Shown: one piece after another, positions 1-8,875 of the stretch
How positions within the stretch are numbered: position 1 is the first letter of the stretch
Layout: each line of letters begins with the position of its first letter
NCBI GenBank assembly: GCA_913060705.1
Contig: CAJXTX010000001.1
Location: 186,001-250,000 of the forward strand
Direction of reading: 5' to 3'
Length of the DNA: 64,000 nt
Origin: an uncultured Bacteroidota bacterium
Lineage (GTDB): Bacteria; Bacteroidota; Bacteroidia; Flavobacteriales; Flavobacteriaceae
Translations under genes and position numbers: made by a program
Notes under the pieces: generated by a model
What the model was told of the DNA's origin: nothing
Seen by the model: only the letters and a program-made list of their open reading frames with translations
The model's database searches: none

Positions 1-1182
1 CTTTCACCACTTAGCACTGCGCAGGTTGACGGGCTAAGGGCGCTCTACCTCAATTTTACGGAAGAAGATGCACTAGAAGTAAAGACGATTGAACAAACTA
101 CAAATCACGATGTAAAGGCAGTCGAGTACTTCATTAAAAAACACATGGATACGTTAGGGTTAAATTCAGTTAAAGAGTTTATCCATTTTGGCCTAACCTC
201 GCAAGACATCAATAATACAGCCATACCCCTTTCTCTTAAGCATGCTATAGAGCAATCTATACTTCCGGCTTATCGCGGTTTAATTGAAGGACTCAAGGCA
301 AGGGTTGCAGAATGGAATGATATCCCTATGCTCGCGAGAACCCACGGACAACCAGCCTCTCCTACACGTTTAGGCAAAGAAATGGAGGTATTCGTAGTGC
401 GCCTTGAAGAACAACTGAACAGTCTACAGCATCAAAAGTTTGCAGGAAAATTTGGAGGAGCAACAGGTAATTTTAATGCACATGCTGTAGCTTATCCAGA
501 GAACGACTGGAAAAGTTTTGCTAAAACCTTTGTAGAAGACCGTTTGGGATTGGATTACAGCTTTCCAACAACCCAGATCGAGCACTACGACCACCTCGCT
601 TCGTTGTTTGATGGACTAAAGCGCCTCAACACCATCCTAATCGACTTTTCTCGAGATGTATGGGCCTACGTATCTCTTGATTACTTCAAACAGAAAATAA
701 AGGCCGGAGAAGTAGGTTCGTCAGCGATGCCGCACAAAGTGAATCCTATTGACTTTGAAAATGCAGAAGGGAATCTAGGAGTCGCCAATGCGCTCTTCGA
801 GCATTTAGCAGCAAAACTTCCTGTATCACGACTTCAAAGAGACTTGACTGATAGCACAGTGTTGCGAAACATAGGGGTTCCAATTGCCCATACACTCCTT
901 TCTCTGAAGTCAATTGAAAAAGGACTCGGAAAGCTTTTAGTCAATACGGAAAAGATTAGCGCAGACCTTTCTAATAATTGGGCGGTGGTAGCAGAGGCCA
1001 TTCAAACTGTTCTGAGACGTGAGGGTTATCCTAACCCTTATGAAGCCTTGAAAGCGTTAACGCGAACCAACGAAGCCATCACAGAGACTTCAATAGCAGA
1101 TTTCATCACTCAACTCGATGTAACTGACGAAGTAAAAGCTGAACTACGTCGCATTACCCCCTTCAACTACACGGGCATTTAG
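1..1182 (+). CDS. purB: Adenylosuccinate lyase (5' end cut by window)
   Basis: Catalyses two purine steps: SAICAR to AICAR plus fumarate, and adenylosuccinate to AMP plus fumarate. The reading frame is open from base 1, so the N-terminus lies outside the window; 393 codons are visible and roughly 50-60 seem missing. In-frame residues before the first internal Met include TNHDVKAVEYF, a family sequence, so that Met is not the start. Other motifs are TSQDINNTA, ARTHGQPASPT and the fumarase/aspartase-superfamily signature GSSAMPHKVNPIDFE (about nt 714-760), which holds the catalytic serine loop. The sequence resembles the E. coli-type PurB. Its stop overlaps the convergent DUF4252 gene by 4 bp. 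Identification is firm. Confidence 0.96.
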   Translation, partial: LSPLSTAQVDGLRALYLNFTEEDALEVKTIEQTTNHDVKAVEYFIKKHMDTLGLNSVKEFIHFGLTSQDINNTAIPLSLKHAIEQSILPAYRGLIEGLKARVAEWNDIPMLARTHGQPASPTRLGKEMEVFVVRLEEQLNSLQHQKFAGKFGGATGNFNAHAVAYPENDWKSFAKTFVEDRLGLDYSFPTTQIEHYDHLASLFDGLKRLNTILIDFSRDVWAYVSLDYFKQKIKAGEVGSSAMPHKVNPIDFENAEGNLGVANALFEHLAAKLPVSRLQRDLTDSTVLRNIGVPIAHTLLSLKSIEKGLGKLLVNTEKISADLSNNWAVVAEAIQTVLRREGYPNPYEALKALTRTNEAITETSIADFITQLDVTDEVKAELRRITPFNYTGI

Positions 1183-1724
1183 TCTTGCTTTCGGTTTAAC
1201 TCTCCTAATTCTTCTGGGAGGTTCATCTTAGAAGCTAATAAGCCTATTTTCTCCATTTCTAGATTTCCTGTGATCGAAAGGAGTACGGTTTCAAAATTGC
1301 GTCCGTTGAGGTTGACATTCTTGAGTTCAGTGACAAGCATGAGTAATTCTTTAATCCGGTCTTTACCCGAATCAGCATAAAAATAAACCTGAGACTCCTC
1401 ATCCTTTACAATCATAAGTTCCATTAGTTTCTTCGAGCCCACATAAGAAAAGGCATCCTCCTTCAGTGCTTCTGCAGTCGTGCTGTCTGAAGTGGTCAAC
1501 ACTCTTAGGCTGCTTATTTCTTTTGCTAAATCGACGAATGCCTGGGCATCTGGGTCGTTAATAACCAGTTGCATATTCGCAAAGAGTTTAAACATACTCT
1601 CAGAAATAACCACAGAAGTGACCTCTTCTTGACGCGCATATTTGTCAAAAAGTGATTGAGCAGACAGGCTATGGAAGCCAACTACAATAAGGAGTAAGGC
1701 AATTTTAATCGTTTGAATCTTCAT
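1179..1724 (-). CDS. DUF4252 domain secreted protein
   Basis: A 181-residue protein with an N-terminal signal peptide (MKIQTIKIALLLIVVGFHSLSAQ in two parts: a basic start and a hydrophobic core ending near residue 22). The rest matches the DUF4252 pattern seen in Bacteroidota: a short helical region followed by a VLTTSD...YVGSKKLMELM-type alpha/beta segment. Function is unknown; the protein is probably periplasmic or outer-membrane associated. It is the last gene of a minus-strand trio after the sigma factor and the membrane protein, 5 bp downstream of the latter. This gene arrangement suggests that it is an output or sensor of that sigma system, which is inference. Confidence 0.8.
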   Translation of the reverse strand: MKIQTIKIALLLIVVGFHSLSAQSLFDKYARQEEVTSVVISESMFKLFANMQLVINDPDAQAFVDLAKEISSLRVLTTSDSTTAEALKEDAFSYVGSKKLMELMIVKDEESQVYFYADSGKDRIKELLMLVTELKNVNLNGRNFETVLLSITGNLEMEKIGLLASKMNLPEELGELNRKQD

Positions 1725-1729
1725 AGGTT

Positions 1730-2167
1730 TTATTTTAAAATTTTCTGTGCGGTTTGATCTATATAATCGAGGTAAACTACTTGCTTTTGAGCGTGTTGCA
1801 ATTGCTTTGAAATGAGCTCAAAGGCCTTCTTGGTTTCAACATAAGCTTCTTGCATTTTTCTCTCTTGATAGTCTTCTTGAAGACGATACACTCCAAAAGA
1901 TGTTACAATGAGCAGGGCTAACGAGGCGGCAATCCGCATCCATGAGCTACCCGAAGAAGCGTTTGTTCTTGGTGCTTCAAGACTCACTTTGAGCTGTTGT
2001 TCGCCATAGGTATACAAAAAGACATCCCTAGCCCATTCCAAGTTGGGGTCAAGCGGCCCCGCTTCGTCTCTGAAATAGCGCTGTAGAAACCTTTCTTCTT
2101 CTAGACTTGTTTGACCTTCTAGGTACTTTTCTAGTAAGGCCTGTATGGTCTTATAATTCGTTTTCAT
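1730..2167 (-). CDS. Small membrane protein, putative anti-sigma factor
   Basis: A 145-residue protein with one predicted membrane helix at about residues 76-95 (sequence MRIAASLALLIVTSFGVY). It has a cytoplasmic-looking acidic N-terminal part (LLEKYLEGQTSLEEERFL) and a helical C-terminal tail. The N-terminal LLEKYLEGxTSLEEE pattern is common in Bacteroidota anti-sigma-like proteins encoded beside ECF sigma genes. The gene overlaps the end of the sigma gene by 17 bp, so the two are probably translationally coupled. I infer that it binds or anchors the sigma factor; no zinc-binding anti-sigma (ZAS) His/Cys motif is visible, so the mechanism is unproven. Confidence 0.65.
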   Translation of the reverse strand: MKTNYKTIQALLEKYLEGQTSLEEERFLQRYFRDEAGPLDPNLEWARDVFLYTYGEQQLKVSLEAPRTNASSGSSWMRIAASLALLIVTSFGVYRLQEDYQERKMQEAYVETKKAFELISKQLQHAQKQVVYLDYIDQTAQKILK

Positions 2168-2666
2168 CCTTACCCAAAATTTGAGTTCTTATTGCTTTTC
2201 TAGCGCGGGACAGCGTTACGCGAACTGCGCTAGCATTCATATCCATTATACTTTGAATTTCTTCGAAATCATATCCTTCAACATCTCTTAATTGCCATAC
2301 TAAACGTTGTTTTTCTGGCAAACATTGAACTGCCTCATCTACCTTTCTCAAACGTTGTGCACTGCTGAAGGTTTCATCTAAATCATCTTCTGCAGAAACT
2401 ACGTCCTCTAAACGGCCCTCTTCCATTCTTAAAAATCCGGCCTGCTTTGATTTTAAACGATCCATACTCTGGTTCTTAACCATAGTTATCGCGTAGGCCT
2501 CTATGCTCTTCGCTTGCTCTGCGATCTCTTGACGTTCAAGGATCTTAACCATTACATCTTGAACACAGTCTTGTGATTCTTCATGAGATACCAATATCCT
2601 TCTCGCAACTCTGTACAGTCGCGATTGTATCGATTGCAATTCATCAATAACTTTATAATGGTTCAT
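2151..2666 (-). CDS. ECF-type RNA polymerase sigma factor
   Basis: A 171-residue sigma-70 family protein of the extracytoplasmic-function class. Region 2 (about residues 20-85) contains LYRVARRILVSHEESQDCVQDVMVKI and the -10-contact helix; region 4 (about 110-165) contains LPEKQRLVWQLRDVEGYDFEEI followed by an AVRVTLSRARKAI helix-turn-helix. I chose the Met at 2666 because it is followed by NHYKVIDELQS, typical of the family; an in-frame Met 5 codons upstream is possible. It heads a trio with a membrane protein and DUF4252. It is divergent from the S41 peptidase gene, from which it is separated by 73 bp. Confidence 0.9.
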   Translation of the reverse strand: MNHYKVIDELQSIQSRLYRVARRILVSHEESQDCVQDVMVKILERQEIAEQAKSIEAYAITMVKNQSMDRLKSKQAGFLRMEEGRLEDVVSAEDDLDETFSSAQRLRKVDEAVQCLPEKQRLVWQLRDVEGYDFEEIQSIMDMNASAVRVTLSRARKAIRTQILGKDENEL

Positions 2667-2714
2667 TAAAATGGTTCTCAAGAATCACCCTTTACATCTA
2701 GGACGAAAACAGCG

Positions 2715-2722
2715 TAGATTTG
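2715..2722 (+). promoter_or_regulatory. TAnnTTTG -7 element for the S41 peptidase gene
   Basis: TAGATTTG is an exact match to the Bacteroidota -7 consensus. It ends 17 bases before the ATG at 2740, giving a short leader. No clear TTG -33 element was found at the usual distance. Its position rules against the in-frame Met at 2671 as the start. Confidence 0.5.
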
Positions 2723-2739
2723 TTACATTAGATAAAGCT

Positions 2740-4347
2740 ATGACAAACCCAGCATTAAAATTCATTTCTCTTTTCGCAGCATCTCTCCTTTTCTTAAGCT
2801 GCACTAAAGAGTCTGTTGTTGAACCTCCAACGGTGCCAGACAGCGCTAACCCTTCAGAACCAGACGCTTCAACACTCTCATCGATCGGATTTGACAATCC
2901 TTCGTTTAACGTGATAAATCCGACTGAATGGTTAGCTTGGCAAGATAAGGTGAGGGCAGCATTTGCAGAAGAGGAAGTAGATACACAGGATTTTATTTGG
3001 AACGCCTTAAACGTATGGTATTTCTGGAAAGAAGAGACCGCAGAACTAGATGAGGATTTCTTCTCAAACCTTCAAGAATACCTCGATTTTCTCAAAGGAT
3101 TTAGTACTCCTGAGAGTATGGTAGACGCACTCACCAATTCAGAAGATCGTTTTACGTTTTACAATGAAGATTATAGCGTTCTCGCCAATTCACTTGGAGG
3201 AATTAGTAAAAGTGATGGACTTGAATTTGGTCTAGTAGCGAATGATGACTCTGAAGATGTCATTATATACACACGTTACGTGGCTAGGGAATCAAACGCT
3301 GAAGCCGCTGGTATCAAGCGCGGTGATCTATTTAATCGAATTGACGGTCAGCTTATAACGCGTTCTAATTATGTGAGTTTATTGAACAACCGCTCTGACA
3401 CTTATAGTCTAGGAAAAGCAGTACAGGACGCTACAGGAGCTTTTGTGAGTGTTGAAGAAGAGGTGACATTGACACAGGTTGAAAACTTCAGTGAAAACCC
3501 AGTATTGCATCACAGTATTTTTAACAACGGATCACAAAAGGTGGGCTATTTGGTGTACAATCAATTTATATCCGCATACAATCAAGAACTGAATGAGATC
3601 TTCGCCACCTTCAAAACCAATGCGATCGATGAATTGGTCATTGATTTGAGATATAATCCAGGAGGATCGACAGCCGCTGCCGCCATATTAGCTAGCCTCA
3701 TACACGATGGTTCTGGTGTGTTTGCAAAACAACGATGGAACCCCTATTGGACCAGTATGTTTGGCTCTAGTCTTGAGGACACATTCAGTAGTCAAATTTC
3801 TGTAGATGGGGCAACTATACCCTTAAACCGATTGGGAATGAGAAGGGTGTACGTCTTGACACAATCAGGAACCGCCTCGTCGAGTGAACTTTTGATCAAT
3901 GGATTACGACCTTATATCGAGGTTGTCCAGATCGGAGAAACCACTAGAGGAAAAAATGAATTTTCTATCACATTGGTAGACGACCCCGGGAGTACTTCAG
4001 GGAGCACCATTTTTCCTTACCTCTACCAATCTAGTCGTATAGATCAGATTAATCCCAATAACAGCTTTGCCCTACAACCTTTAGTGGGTAAATACGAGAA
4101 CAGTGAAGGTTTTTCAGATTATACCGATGGACTCGTCCCTCAAGTCCAATTCAATGAAATTGTGAAAGTCGATGGGCGCACCGTTTTCCGAATCGGGGCA
4201 TTCGGTACGCTTGAAGACGGATTGTTTGCAAAAGCCATTGAACATATGTCTGGGACTATGGGCGCCACTAGAGCCTTCCGTCCCTCTGGGATTCCTGCTG
4301 AGCAACTAAGAGAAAAAGAATCACTAATGTTTGTTGAATTTGAATAA
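2740..4347 (+). CDS. S41 family peptidase, lipoprotein
   Basis: A 535-residue C-terminal-processing-type serine protease. The start at 2740 gives a lipoprotein signal (LLFLSC, Cys21); the Met at 2671 would precede both the signal and the promoter. A PDZ-like region lies at about residues 165-235 (GLEFGLV...AAGIKRGDLFNRIDG). The S41 core shows VIDLRYNPGG, then the catalytic serine in GTASSSE (Ser380) and the lysine in RGKNEF (Lys405). Their 25-residue spacing is the one expected for the Ser-Lys dyad of CtpA-type proteases. It probably sits in the outer membrane or periplasm and degrades envelope proteins. Its stop overlaps the rmuC start (TAATG). Confidence 0.9.
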   Translation: MTNPALKFISLFAASLLFLSCTKESVVEPPTVPDSANPSEPDASTLSSIGFDNPSFNVINPTEWLAWQDKVRAAFAEEEVDTQDFIWNALNVWYFWKEETAELDEDFFSNLQEYLDFLKGFSTPESMVDALTNSEDRFTFYNEDYSVLANSLGGISKSDGLEFGLVANDDSEDVIIYTRYVARESNAEAAGIKRGDLFNRIDGQLITRSNYVSLLNNRSDTYSLGKAVQDATGAFVSVEEEVTLTQVENFSENPVLHHSIFNNGSQKVGYLVYNQFISAYNQELNEIFATFKTNAIDELVIDLRYNPGGSTAAAAILASLIHDGSGVFAKQRWNPYWTSMFGSSLEDTFSSQISVDGATIPLNRLGMRRVYVLTQSGTASSSELLINGLRPYIEVVQIGETTRGKNEFSITLVDDPGSTSGSTIFPYLYQSSRIDQINPNNSFALQPLVGKYENSEGFSDYTDGLVPQVQFNEIVKVDGRTVFRIGAFGTLEDGLFAKAIEHMSGTMGATRAFRPSGIPAEQLREKESLMFVEFE

Positions 4348-5633
4348 TGCTTGAAACCGTTCTTGCCTTTTTAACCTTAGTATTTGGAGTTCTTGGATTT
4401 ATTTTAGGAAAGCGACTGGCTGCAAACGCTCCGAACGATCAACGACTAGAAGAGCGTTTAAGCTTGCTTAAGGAAGCGCTTGAGCAAGAGAAGAATGAAC
4501 ATCAGAGGTTGATCGAAAAGCACCAAGAAACGTATACGACCCTTGTTGAAACACAAAAAGAATTAGAGTTTTTAAACGACAAGAATACGCATCGGCAAGA
4601 GGAGCTCGAGCAACTGCAAAAGCAATTCAAAACTGAATTTGAAAATTTAGCCCAGAAAATCTTTGAAGAGAAATCTACTAAGATTAGTGAAGAAAATCAG
4701 AAAAACATCAAAACGCTCTTAGACCCCTTAAGAGAGCGCATTACTGATTTTTCTCAAAAGGTAGAAGAAAGCAACAAACAGAATCTCACCTTTCACGAGA
4801 CTTTTAAAGTGCAGCTAAAACATATGCAAGACCAAAGTCTTGAGATGAAAAACGAGACGGCTAATCTCATCAAAGCACTTAAGGGTGACAATAAACTTCA
4901 AGGGAATTGGGGTGAACTCGTTCTAGAGCGAATTTTAGAAAAGTCAGGCTTGCGTAAAGACAGCGAATATATGGTGCAACAGAGTTTCACCAATGAGGAA
5001 GGACGCAGACTGATGCCCGATGTCATCTTAAACCTCCCTAATAACAAAAAGATTGTTATCGACTCAAAGGTTTCTTTAGTCCATTACGAGCAATTCGTAA
5101 ATGCTACTGAACAGGAGCAAGAGACCTTTGCTAAGTTGCATCTCAATTCATTACAGCGCCACATTAAAGAATTAAGCGAAAAGCGCTATGAAGATATTTA
5201 CGATATAGATTCACCAGATTTTGTTATCCTGTTCATCCCTATTGAACCAGCATTTGCCGCCGCACTGCAGCAAGATCCACAGCTTTATTTAAAAGCGTTT
5301 GAACGGAATATTATTTTAGTTACCCCTACCACCCTTCTGGCTACTTTGCGCACCATAGATTCGATGTGGAACAACGAGCGACAACACAAGAATGCATTAG
5401 AAATCGCACAACGGGCTGGTGCTTTGCACGACAAGTTTGTCGGATTCATTGAAGACCTAAATAAGGTTGGAATTCGAATGAATGATGCGAAGAAATCCTA
5501 TGAAGACGCAATGAAAAAACTACACACCGGTAATGGCAATGTGGTGAGTAGTATTATCAAACTACAAAACCTCGGAGCGAAGGCTAAGAAAGAGTTGCCC
5601 GAGGCAAATAAGGCTAGAGCCCTAGAAGAATAA
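4347..5633 (+). CDS. rmuC: DNA recombination protein RmuC
   Basis: A 428-residue protein with an N-terminal membrane anchor (about residues 3-22), a long coiled coil (about 30-175, rich in E, K, Q, L) and the RmuC nuclease-like core. The core is recognised by LQGNWGELVLERILEKSGL, RLMPDVILNLP, IVIDSKVSL and FVILFIPIEPAFAAAL. RmuC limits inversions at short repeats and is assigned to the PD-(D/E)XK-like nuclease group; the D..DSK residues fit that. The start codon overlaps the preceding stop by one base, so translation is probably coupled to the S41 peptidase although the functions look unrelated. It is convergent with carB, 10 bp apart. Confidence 0.92.
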   Translation: MLETVLAFLTLVFGVLGFILGKRLAANAPNDQRLEERLSLLKEALEQEKNEHQRLIEKHQETYTTLVETQKELEFLNDKNTHRQEELEQLQKQFKTEFENLAQKIFEEKSTKISEENQKNIKTLLDPLRERITDFSQKVEESNKQNLTFHETFKVQLKHMQDQSLEMKNETANLIKALKGDNKLQGNWGELVLERILEKSGLRKDSEYMVQQSFTNEEGRRLMPDVILNLPNNKKIVIDSKVSLVHYEQFVNATEQEQETFAKLHLNSLQRHIKELSEKRYEDIYDIDSPDFVILFIPIEPAFAAALQQDPQLYLKAFERNIILVTPTTLLATLRTIDSMWNNERQHKNALEIAQRAGALHDKFVGFIEDLNKVGIRMNDAKKSYEDAMKKLHTGNGNVVSSIIKLQNLGAKAKKELPEANKARALEE

Positions 5634-5643
5634 CCTCTATCAC

Positions 5644-8496
5644 CTATTTAGACAGGTACATCTTTCTTCGGGTATAGAGCTCGTAAAATGCATCGTCCTT
5701 TAAATCTTCAATGAAAAGAATACTCTCTCCGGTACTCTTCATTTCAGGTCCAAGATTCTTGTTCACATTCGGAAACTTGTTGAAAGAGAATACCGGTTGC
5801 TTAATGGCATAACCATCCAATTGAGGATTGAAGTTGAAGTCTTTAAGCTTCTTGTCTCCTAGCATCACCTTCGTCGCATAGTTCACGTAGGGCTCACCAT
5901 AGGCCTTAGAGATAAAGGGCACCGTTCTCGAAGCACGAGGATTGGCTTCAATGATATAAACCGTATCGTCCTTCACCGCAAATTGAATGTTGATAAGACC
6001 AACCGTCTTGAGCGCGAGTGCGATCTTTTTGGTGTGATCCTTAATCTGCTGCATGACAAATTCTCCCAAGTTAAACGGAGGCAGAGTCGCATTTGAATCT
6101 CCTGAATGAATACCACATGGTTCGATGTGTTCCATGATTCCGATGATATAAACATCTTCGCCATCACAGATTGCATCTGCTTCTGCTTCTATAGCTCCAT
6201 CCAAGTAGTGATCTAGCAGCAGTTTATTATTCGGAATGCTTCTCAAGAGATCAACTACATGAGCTTCTAACTCTTCTTTATTGATCACAATTTTCATTCC
6301 CTGACCACCCAGCACATAAGAAGGTCTAACAAGTAACGGAAAACTTAGCTCCTCCGATAAGGCTAGAGCCTCGTCGGCGCTCTCGGCTACACCGAATTTT
6401 GGATACGGAATATCTAAGTTTTTCAGAAGTGTTGAAAAACTCCCCCTATCTTCTGCTAGGTCTAGAGCTTGATAAGACGTTCCAATAATCGGTATACCAT
6501 AACGATCAAGCTTTTCTGCGAGCTTAAGCGCTGTCTGTCCACCGAGTTGAACAATAACCCCTTCTGGCTTTTCATGCTTAATGATGTCGTAAATATGTTC
6601 CCAGAAAACAGGTTCAAAATAAAGCTTGTCTGCGGTATCAAAATCCGTTGAAACGGTCTCAGGGTTACAGTTGATCATGATAGTTTCGTATCCGGCCTCA
6701 GCAGCAGCTAATACCCCGTGTACGCAACAGTAATCAAACTCAATCCCTTGTCCGATGCGGTTTGGTCCTGAACCCAATACCACAATTTTTTTACGATCCG
6801 AAACGATCGATTCGTTTTGAATAGTGGTGGTGCCATCGGCATATTGCATCTCTTCTTCAAAAGTAGAGTAATAGTAAGGGGTCTGCGCCATAAATTCAGC
6901 AGCACAGGTATCTACGAGCTTATACACCCTTTTTACCCCTAAGGCCTCACGCTTATTGTATACTTCACTTTCGAGGCATCCCATCATATGGGCGATTTGA
7001 CGATCCGCAAATCCTTTCTGTTTGGCTTCAAGCAGTAATTCTTTTGAGAGGTTTTCAATCTTATGAGACGCGATCTCTTTTTCCAGTTGATAGAGCTCCT
7101 CGTATTGCTTCAAGAACCACATATCAATCTTGGTGATGTCGTGGATGCGCTGAAGCGGTATTCCTAATTGAATGGCATCGTAAATAACAAAGACTCTATC
7201 CCAGCTAGCTACTGTTAGCTTCTGAATGATTTCATCGTATTGTGTATAGCCTTTGCCATCGGCACCTAATCCATTTCGCTTGATTTCTAGCGATTGGGTT
7301 GCTTTGTGAAGGGCTTCTTGAAAACAACGTCCAATACCCATCACCTCTCCTACGGCCTTCATTTGAAGACCAAGAGAGCGATCTGCACCTTCGAATTTGT
7401 CAAAGTTCCATCGTGGAATTTTCACAATGACATAATCTAGGGTGGGCTCAAAAAGAGCTGAGGTGGTTTTTGTGATTTGATTTTCTAACTCGTCTAAGGT
7501 GTATCCAATCGCAAGCTTGGCAGCGATTTTGGCGATGGGATATCCGGTCGCCTTTGAGGCTAGAGCCGATGAGCGCGACACTCTAGGATTGATTTCAATT
7601 GCAATAATATCTTCTTCATCATCCGGACTTACCGCAAACTGAACATTACATCCGCCTGCAAAGTCTCCAATATTGCGCATCATCTTGATCGCCATATCTC
7701 GCATGCGCTGAAATGTGCGATCTGAAAGAGTCATTGCCGGAGCTACGGTAATAGAATCCCCAGTGTGAATACCCATTGGATCCATATTCTCAATGGTACA
7801 GATGATCACCACATTGTCGTTAGCATCTCTAAGAAGCTCTAACTCGTATTCTTTCCAGCCAATAAGCGCTTTATCAATCATCACCTCATGAATGGGTGAA
7901 ATCTCAAGGCCGTAGCTCAATTGTTGATCAAACTTTTCAGGATCGTAAATGATAGAAGCTCCTGCACCTCCGAGTGTAAAGGATGCCCTAACACATAAAG
8001 GGAACCCAAATTGTTGGGCAATTTCTTTACCCTTTAAAAAAGAGTTAGCCGAGGCCTGAGGTGGCATTCCGATATCTATCGTTTGCATTAAATCACGAAA
8101 CTTCTCGCGATCCTCAGTAATCTGAATAGCATCGATATCGACTCCTATGATTTCAACTCCAAAATCGCTCCAAATCCCCTTCTCGTCAGCTTCTATGCAC
8201 AAATTAAGTGCCGTTTGACCTCCCATAGTCGGAAGCACCGCGTCAATATGCGGATGTTTCTTCAGGATCTCAATGATAGATTTAGTCGTAAGCGGTAGTA
8301 GGTATACGTGATCCGCCATCGACGGATCTGTCATGATCGTCGCAGGGTTCGAATTAATCAAAACCGTTTCTATGCCGTCTTCTCGTAACGATCTTAAGGC
8401 TTGTGATCCTGAATAGTCAAACTCACAGGCTTGTCCGATTACAATAGGTCCTGAGCCAATGATTAAGATAGATTTGAGGTCTTTGCGTTTAGGCAT
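5644..8496 (-). CDS. carB: Carbamoyl-phosphate synthase large subunit, lacking the C-terminal MGS domain
   Basis: Makes carbamoyl phosphate from bicarbonate, ATP and ammonia delivered by CarA, for pyrimidines and arginine. Two homologous synthetase halves are present: residues 1-about 400 (ILIIGSGPIVIGQACEFDYSG; MGGQTALNL; SFTLGGAGA) and about 565-935 (VVLGSGPNRIGQGIEFDYCC; LGGQTALKLA; SYVLGGQGM), with a helical oligomerisation region between them. The protein ends at residue 950, directly after the second ATP-grasp domain (STGESILFIED...). The roughly 120-residue allosteric methylglyoxal-synthase-like domain of E. coli CarB (1073 aa) is absent. There is no frameshift, so this is the natural end. 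carA is not in the window. The gene starts 27 bases past the rpmH terminator. Confidence 0.96.
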   Translation of the reverse strand: MPKRKDLKSILIIGSGPIVIGQACEFDYSGSQALRSLREDGIETVLINSNPATIMTDPSMADHVYLLPLTTKSIIEILKKHPHIDAVLPTMGGQTALNLCIEADEKGIWSDFGVEIIGVDIDAIQITEDREKFRDLMQTIDIGMPPQASANSFLKGKEIAQQFGFPLCVRASFTLGGAGASIIYDPEKFDQQLSYGLEISPIHEVMIDKALIGWKEYELELLRDANDNVVIICTIENMDPMGIHTGDSITVAPAMTLSDRTFQRMRDMAIKMMRNIGDFAGGCNVQFAVSPDDEEDIIAIEINPRVSRSSALASKATGYPIAKIAAKLAIGYTLDELENQITKTTSALFEPTLDYVIVKIPRWNFDKFEGADRSLGLQMKAVGEVMGIGRCFQEALHKATQSLEIKRNGLGADGKGYTQYDEIIQKLTVASWDRVFVIYDAIQLGIPLQRIHDITKIDMWFLKQYEELYQLEKEIASHKIENLSKELLLEAKQKGFADRQIAHMMGCLESEVYNKREALGVKRVYKLVDTCAAEFMAQTPYYYSTFEEEMQYADGTTTIQNESIVSDRKKIVVLGSGPNRIGQGIEFDYCCVHGVLAAAEAGYETIMINCNPETVSTDFDTADKLYFEPVFWEHIYDIIKHEKPEGVIVQLGGQTALKLAEKLDRYGIPIIGTSYQALDLAEDRGSFSTLLKNLDIPYPKFGVAESADEALALSEELSFPLLVRPSYVLGGQGMKIVINKEELEAHVVDLLRSIPNNKLLLDHYLDGAIEAEADAICDGEDVYIIGIMEHIEPCGIHSGDSNATLPPFNLGEFVMQQIKDHTKKIALALKTVGLINIQFAVKDDTVYIIEANPRASRTVPFISKAYGEPYVNYATKVMLGDKKLKDFNFNPQLDGYAIKQPVFSFNKFPNVNKNLGPEMKSTGESILFIEDLKDDAFYELYTRRKMYLSK

Positions 8497-8523
8497 GAGA
8501 ATTGGTTTTCAAAAAGTATAGAT

Positions 8524-8556
8524 CAAAAAAAAGGTGTTACCCTAAAAGTAACACCT
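8524..8556 (-). terminator. Rho-independent terminator of rpmH
   Basis: A perfect 9-bp stem, AGGTGTTAC/GTAACACCT (8532-8540 and 8548-8556), with a 7-base loop is followed on the minus strand by a run of eight or nine T. It lies 37 bp after the rpmH stop and just before carB. Confidence 0.85.
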
Positions 8557-8592
8557 CTTAACTAGTATTTCAATGAGACTCTTCTGCGCATC

Positions 8593-8751
8593 TTATTTTT
8601 TGTGACGCGGCTCTGAAGAGACGGTTAATTTCTTTCTTCCCTTAGCACGTCGACTAGCAAGAACTTTACGGCCATTTTTGGTAGCCATGCGCTCACGAAA
8701 ACCGTGCTTGTTTCTTCTTTTACGTTTCGAAGGTTGGTAAGTTCTTTTCAT
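8593..8751 (-). CDS. rpmH: 50S ribosomal protein L34
   Basis: A 52-residue, very basic protein beginning [18 protein letters not shown] and continuing through [19 protein letters not shown]. This is the universal L34 sequence with the Bacteroidota-style tail [14 protein letters not shown]34 binds 23S rRNA domain III in the large subunit. The gene is monocistronic here: it has its own TATATTTG promoter about 40 bases upstream and a strong terminator downstream. The usual rnpA/dnaA neighbours are not seen, as is common in this phylum. Confidence 0.97.
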   Translation of the reverse strand: MKRTYQPSKRKRRNKHGFRERMATKNGRKVLASRRAKGRKKLTVSSEPRHKK

Positions 8752-8792
8752 TCGTGATTCTTTAGAGGATCGTGCCTTGAATTTATCGGGTG

Positions 8793-8800
8793 CAAATATA
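8793..8800 (-). promoter_or_regulatory. TAnnTTTG -7 element for rpmH
   Basis: The minus strand reads TATATTTG, an exact Bacteroidota -7 match. TTG elements lie 16 and 22 bases upstream. The leader would be about 37-40 bases. It is back-to-back with the promoter at 8850. Confidence 0.6.
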
Positions 8801-8849
8801 GAGATATTTTTAAAATCAAATGCAAAAAGTCTTTGCCCATAGTTTTGAT

Positions 8850-8857
8850 TAAATTTG
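8850..8857 (+). promoter_or_regulatory. TAnnTTTG -7 element for the TPR-like membrane protein
   Basis: TAAATTTG matches the -7 consensus exactly and ends 18 bases before the ATG at 8876. A TTTG at 8832-8835 could act as the -33 element but is closer than usual (14 bases). Confidence 0.5.
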
Positions 8858-8875
8858 CCTCCCTAAGCTGAACAG

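Noticed and set aside
2671-2739. Upstream in-frame Met as start of the S41 peptidase
   Set aside because: The extension would place a non-signal segment before a clear lipoprotein signal and lies upstream of the TAGATTTG element.
5973-6176. Alternative-frame open frames inside carB and other long genes
   Set aside because: They overlap strongly supported genes, lack family features and show composition expected of shadow frames.
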